From: an uncultured Alphaproteobacteria bacterium
GTDB taxonomy: Bacteria > Pseudomonadota > Alphaproteobacteria > Rs-D84
NCBI GenBank assembly: GCA_937900435.1
Contig: CALCEG010000004.1
Coordinates: forward strand, 1-8,307
Reading direction: 5' to 3'
Length of the DNA stretch: 8,307 nt
The notes beneath the pieces were generated by a model that searched no databases, was not told the DNA's origin, and saw only the letters and a program-made list of their open reading frames with translations. Both the position numbers and the translations under genes were made by a program. Positions 5,838-8,307 of this stretch are shown here, piece after piece. How positions within the stretch are numbered: position 1 is the stretch's first letter; each line of letters begins with the position of its first letter.

Positions 5838-6217
5838 TATTTGTTCCATTGTTTTAGTTGGTCGGCAAAAGCTGGTGTGCGTTCGCCCGCAACTAAATGT
5901 AAATGAAAGTGAAATACACTTTGTTGTATAAAAGGTGCGTCAGCCCCAGAGTTGGCAACACAATTAAATTCATTGTGTACCCCCAAGATATTTGCAGTTT
6001 GATTAAAACATGACCAAAAATCTAGTTGTTCTGTTGGTGTTGCGTTTTGGGTAAAGTCCAGTATGTTTTTATATTCACCCTTTGGAATAATTAAGACATG
6101 TGTTGAAAACATTGGATTTACATCGTAGAAAGATAACGCGTGTTCGTTTTCGCAAATTTTGTTTGTTGGAATTTCACCGCGGACTATTTTCGCAAATACA
6201 TTATTTTTGTCATACAT
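5837..6217 (-). CDS. HIT-family (histidine triad) nucleotide hydrolase
   Basis: A 126-residue cytoplasmic histidine-triad protein of the HinT branch, typically hydrolysing adenosine phosphoramidates and related AMP conjugates. The catalytic triad is HFHLHL (103-108) with His105 as the expected nucleophile, preceded by IQQSVF. The N-terminal part carries the usual FxKIVxGEIP (8-16), the FxDxxP-like SFYDVNP (29-35) and the HVLIIPK segment (40-46). Length fits the family. ATG 6217 was chosen because AAGGAG lies 9 nt upstream (6227-6232 on the plus strand). The longer frame from 6274 would add 19 non-conserved residues and would start inside the promoter. It is the first gene of a two-gene unit with the DUF167 protein, divergent from groES. 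Confidence 0.92.
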   Translation of the reverse strand: MYDKNNVFAKIVRGEIPTNKICENEHALSFYDVNPMFSTHVLIIPKGEYKNILDFTQNATPTEQLDFWSCFNQTANILGVHNEFNCVANSGADAPFIQQSVFHFHLHLVAGERTPAFADQLKQWNK

Positions 6218-6245
6218 ACTTTTATTCTCCTTGTGTTTCGGATTT

Positions 6246-6274
6246 ATGATATTAAAATCAAGACTTGAAATCAA
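6246..6274 (-). promoter_or_regulatory. Sigma70-type promoter of the HIT-DUF167 unit
   Basis: On the minus strand, TTGATT (6274-6269) and TATCAT (6251-6246) are 17 nt apart. Transcription would start near 6239, just upstream of the AAGGAG used by the HIT gene. Its -35 shares bases with the -35 of the divergent groES promoter. Confidence 0.6.
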
Positions 6275-6291
6275 TGGATTTTAAACTATAT
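6264..6291 (+). promoter_or_regulatory. Probable heat-shock (sigma32-type) promoter of groES-groEL
   Basis: CTTGAAA at 6264-6270 and ACTATAT at 6285-6291 are arranged as CTTG-N17-xCTATAT. This agrees well with the alphaproteobacterial heat-shock consensus as I recall it (CTTG-N17/18-CYTATNT). Read as sigma70 it would be TTGAAA-16-TATATC, with a weak -10. No CIRCE inverted repeat is present, so HrcA control is not indicated. Confidence 0.6.
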
Positions 6292-6325
6292 CAAACGTAC
6301 AGCATTTAACCAAGGGAGTTTTTGT

Positions 6326-6613
6326 ATGTTTAAACCGTTACATAATTATGTATTGCTGGAAAGAATCGAAGAAGAAAATGTAACCGCAGGTGGAATAATC
6401 ATACCTGATAATGCCAAAGAAAAACCATCGCGTGGTCGTGTTGTTGCAACTGGTGATGGTCTGTATGATGGTGGAAATCTGGTGCCACTTAACGTTCACG
6501 AAGGCGATGTTGTTCTGTTTGCAAAGTGGGCGCCAAGTGCGAACGAGGTTAAACTTGATGGTAAAGATTATGTCTTAATCAAAGAAACTGATATTTTGGG
6601 AATAATTAAATAA
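6326..6613 (+). CDS. groES: Co-chaperonin GroES
   Basis: A 95-residue co-chaperonin that caps the GroEL ring as a heptamer in the cytoplasm. It starts with the usual FKPLHNYVLLERIEEE strand. The GroEL-binding mobile loop spans about residues 16-33, with the hydrophobic GGIIIPD (22-28). RGRVVATGDG (36-45), EGDVVLFAKWAP (59-70) and a final DYVLIKETDILGII (81-94) follow. Length is normal, with a slightly longer loop around residues 69-74 (PSANEV) than the common GTEVK form. GGGAG at 6314-6318 lies 7 nt before ATG 6326. groEL follows within 10 nt as one operon under the probable heat-shock promoter. Confidence 0.97.
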   Translation: MFKPLHNYVLLERIEEENVTAGGIIIPDNAKEKPSRGRVVATGDGLYDGGNLVPLNVHEGDVVLFAKWAPSANEVKLDGKDYVLIKETDILGIIK

Positions 6614-6623
6614 GGAATAAATG

Positions 6624-8243
6624 ATGGCAAAAGAAATTACATTTGATACGGATAAATTAGCCGCAGGTGTTGATAAGCTGGCCAATGCGGTAAAAATTAC
6701 GATGGGTCCAAAGGGACGTACTGTCGTTATTGAAAAGTCTTATGGTGCGCCAACTGCAACCAAAGACGGCGTTACAGTGGCCAAGGCAGTGTCTTTGCCA
6801 GACCCCCAGGAAAATATCGGGGCGCGTATGGTACAAGAAGTCGCCAAAAAAGCAGGCGATGATGCAGGGGACGGTACAACAACTGCAACGGTCTTGGCGC
6901 AAAAACTAATTCGCGAAGGTCGTCGTGTAATTGCTGCAGGTATGAATCCAATGGACGTAAAGCGCGGTATTGATATGGCGGTGGCGGCGGGTGTTGCTGA
7001 TATTACTGCACATGCACGTCCTGTCAAAGATAGCGCTGAAATCGCACAGGTCGCGACGATTTCTGCAAATTCTGATAGTGATATTGGTGAAAAAATCGCA
7101 GGCGCAATGGCGCGCGTTGGGAAAGAAGGTGTTATCACAGTCGAAGAAGCCAAAGGACTGGATACAGAAATTGATGTTGTCGAAGGTATGCAATTTGATC
7201 AGGGATTTATGTCGCCTTATTTCGTCACAAACAGTGAAAAAATGTTGGCGGAATTAGACGGTGCGCAAATCTTGGTTTCGGAAAAGAAAATTACGGGTCT
7301 GCAGGCTTTGTTGCCAATATTAGAACCGATTGCACAATCGGGTAAACCATTGTTGATTATTGCCGAAGATGTTGAATCCGAAGCCTTGGCAACATTGGTG
7401 TTGAACCGGTTGCGTGGCGGACTGAAAGTCTGTGCGGTCAAAGCGCCTGGCTTTGGCGACAGACGTAAAGAAATGCTGAAAGATATCGCGGTTGTAACAG
7501 GCGCAACAGTTATTTCTGATGATATGGGTATGACATTCGAAAATATTACACCGGCGGTCTTGGGCAGTGCGAAAAAGGTCGTTGTGTCCAAAGATTCAAC
7601 TTTGTTGGCACATGGGGCAGGGGATAAAGATTTGATTGCCGCGCGTGCTGATGAAATACGGGTTGCGATTGCCGCATCTAACAGTGATTATGACCGCGAA
7701 AAGTTGTCTGAACGTTTGGCTAAGTTAGTTGGTGGTGTTGCGGTAATTAAAGTTGGTGGTATGACCGAAGTCGAAGTCAAAGAAAAGAAAGACCGCGTTG
7801 ATGATGCGCTGGCGGCGACACGCGCTGCAGTTGACGAAGGTATCGTTGCAGGTGGCGGTATCGCATTGGTGCGTGCTGTTGCTGCGCTGGAAAAATTAAC
7901 AGGCGCAAATACAGACCAAAATGTTGGTATTGATATTGTTCGCCGCGCAATTGTTGCCCCTTGTGCCCAGATTGCAGAAAACGCAGGTGTATCTGGCGAA
8001 ATAGTCGTTGGCAAAGTTATGGAGTCGGCTGAATATAACTTTGGTTATAATGCCCAGACTGGCGAATATGTTGATATGATGGCATCTGGTATTATTGACC
8101 CGGCCAAGGTTGTAAAGACAGCGATTGCGGCGGCAGCAAGTACTGCTGGCATAATGTTGACCACTGGTGCGGTGATGACCGAAATCCCCGAAGAAAAGGG
8201 GTTGGCAGCAGGAGGGGCTGGTGCTATGCCACCAATGATGTAA
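6624..8243 (+). CDS. groEL: Chaperonin GroEL (60 kDa)
   Basis: Forms the double-ring ATP-dependent folding chamber that works with GroES. Length is 539 residues. The nucleotide site is intact: MGPKGR (27-32), KDGVTVAK (47-54) with Asp48, AGDGTTTATVLAQ (81-93) with Asp83, catalytic Asp394 in RVDDALAATR, and AGGGIALVRA (409-418). These Asp residues correspond to E. coli D52, D87 and D398, shifted by four because the N-terminal helix is shorter. The C-terminus ends AAGGAGAMPPMM instead of the usual run of GGM repeats. ATG 6624 (MAKEIT) is preferred because AAGGA at 6612-6616 lies 7 nt before it. The adjacent ATG at 6621 would add one Met, with only 4 nt spacing. No terminator is visible in the 64 nt left after the stop. 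Confidence 0.98.
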   Translation: MAKEITFDTDKLAAGVDKLANAVKITMGPKGRTVVIEKSYGAPTATKDGVTVAKAVSLPDPQENIGARMVQEVAKKAGDDAGDGTTTATVLAQKLIREGRRVIAAGMNPMDVKRGIDMAVAAGVADITAHARPVKDSAEIAQVATISANSDSDIGEKIAGAMARVGKEGVITVEEAKGLDTEIDVVEGMQFDQGFMSPYFVTNSEKMLAELDGAQILVSEKKITGLQALLPILEPIAQSGKPLLIIAEDVESEALATLVLNRLRGGLKVCAVKAPGFGDRRKEMLKDIAVVTGATVISDDMGMTFENITPAVLGSAKKVVVSKDSTLLAHGAGDKDLIAARADEIRVAIAASNSDYDREKLSERLAKLVGGVAVIKVGGMTEVEVKEKKDRVDDALAATRAAVDEGIVAGGGIALVRAVAALEKLTGANTDQNVGIDIVRRAIVAPCAQIAENAGVSGEIVVGKVMESAEYNFGYNAQTGEYVDMMASGIIDPAKVVKTAIAAAASTAGIMLTTGAVMTEIPEEKGLAAGGAGAMPPMM

Positions 8244-8307
8244 AAAATTAAATATAATAATTCATCTATGCGCAAATCCGTTGGCTCATGTAGCGTTATG
8301 TACACTA

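Noticed and set aside
6217..6325. CIRCE (HrcA) operator before groES
   Set aside because: No TTAGCACTC-N9-GAGTGCTAA or a close variant is present between HIT and groES.
6740..7153. 137-codon minus-strand open frame opposite groEL
   Set aside because: It is a shadow of groEL, rich in Ala, Ser, Ile and Pro as expected from antisense reading, with no family features.
8253..8307. TATAAT at 8253-8258 and ATG at 8268 as the start of another gene
   Set aside because: There is no -35 at the right distance, no ribosome-binding site, and only about 13 codons before the window ends. In AT-rich intergenic DNA a TATAAT is expected by chance.

Overview
The window looks like chromosomal core sequence of an AT-rich alphaproteobacterium, probably an uncultured one. 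The evidence is a tilS-ftsH pair on one strand (a common alphaproteobacterial order), a groES-groEL operon with a heat-shock-type promoter of the alphaproteobacterial pattern, and Shine-Dalgarno sequences of the AAGGAG/GGGAG kind. Secreted cysteine-rich proteins such as the one here recall uncultured gut alphaproteobacteria, but that is memory and not a search result. There are no insertion sequences, tRNA or rRNA genes, CRISPR arrays or phage genes.

Layout. Positions 2-52 hold the last 16 codons of a gene that enters from the left. It is followed at once by a small lipoprotein (73-432) whose mature part is a trigger-factor-type FKBP prolyl isomerase domain, then a strong intrinsic terminator (449-476). 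The 344 nt between genes (433-776) are not empty: a good sigma70-type promoter (509-537) opens a ~210-nt transcript that ends in a second intrinsic terminator (730-755). The two ends of this RNA pair with each other through about 30 Watson-Crick pairs. That pairing excludes the terminator hairpin, and the GGGG-containing strand is present twice, so two alternative folds can be drawn. Directly behind it lies a secreted protein with 18 cysteines (777-1505), which has no other obvious promoter. The RNA is either a stand-alone small RNA (6S-like in shape) or an attenuator leader for this gene, and it is the most interesting object in the window.

On the minus strand, tilS (5022-4027), ftsH (4070-2145) and a metallo-beta-lactamase-fold hydrolase (2167-1523) overlap one another (44 and 23 nt) and form one operon. 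FtsH has intact ATPase and zinc-protease motifs but lacks the conserved aromatic residue of its substrate-gripping pore loop. Divergent to tilS, a LOG-family phosphoribohydrolase (5071-5625) runs from an extended -10 promoter and meets a minus-strand pair, HIT hydrolase plus DUF167 protein (6217-5622), with overlapping stop codons. HIT and groES are divergent with overlapping promoters. groES-groEL (6326-8243) closes the window, and the last 64 nt show nothing convincing.

Functionally, most of the window concerns protein quality control (FKBP lipoprotein, FtsH, GroES/GroEL), tRNA decoding (TilS) and small-molecule or nucleotide hydrolysis (MBL-fold, LOG, HIT).
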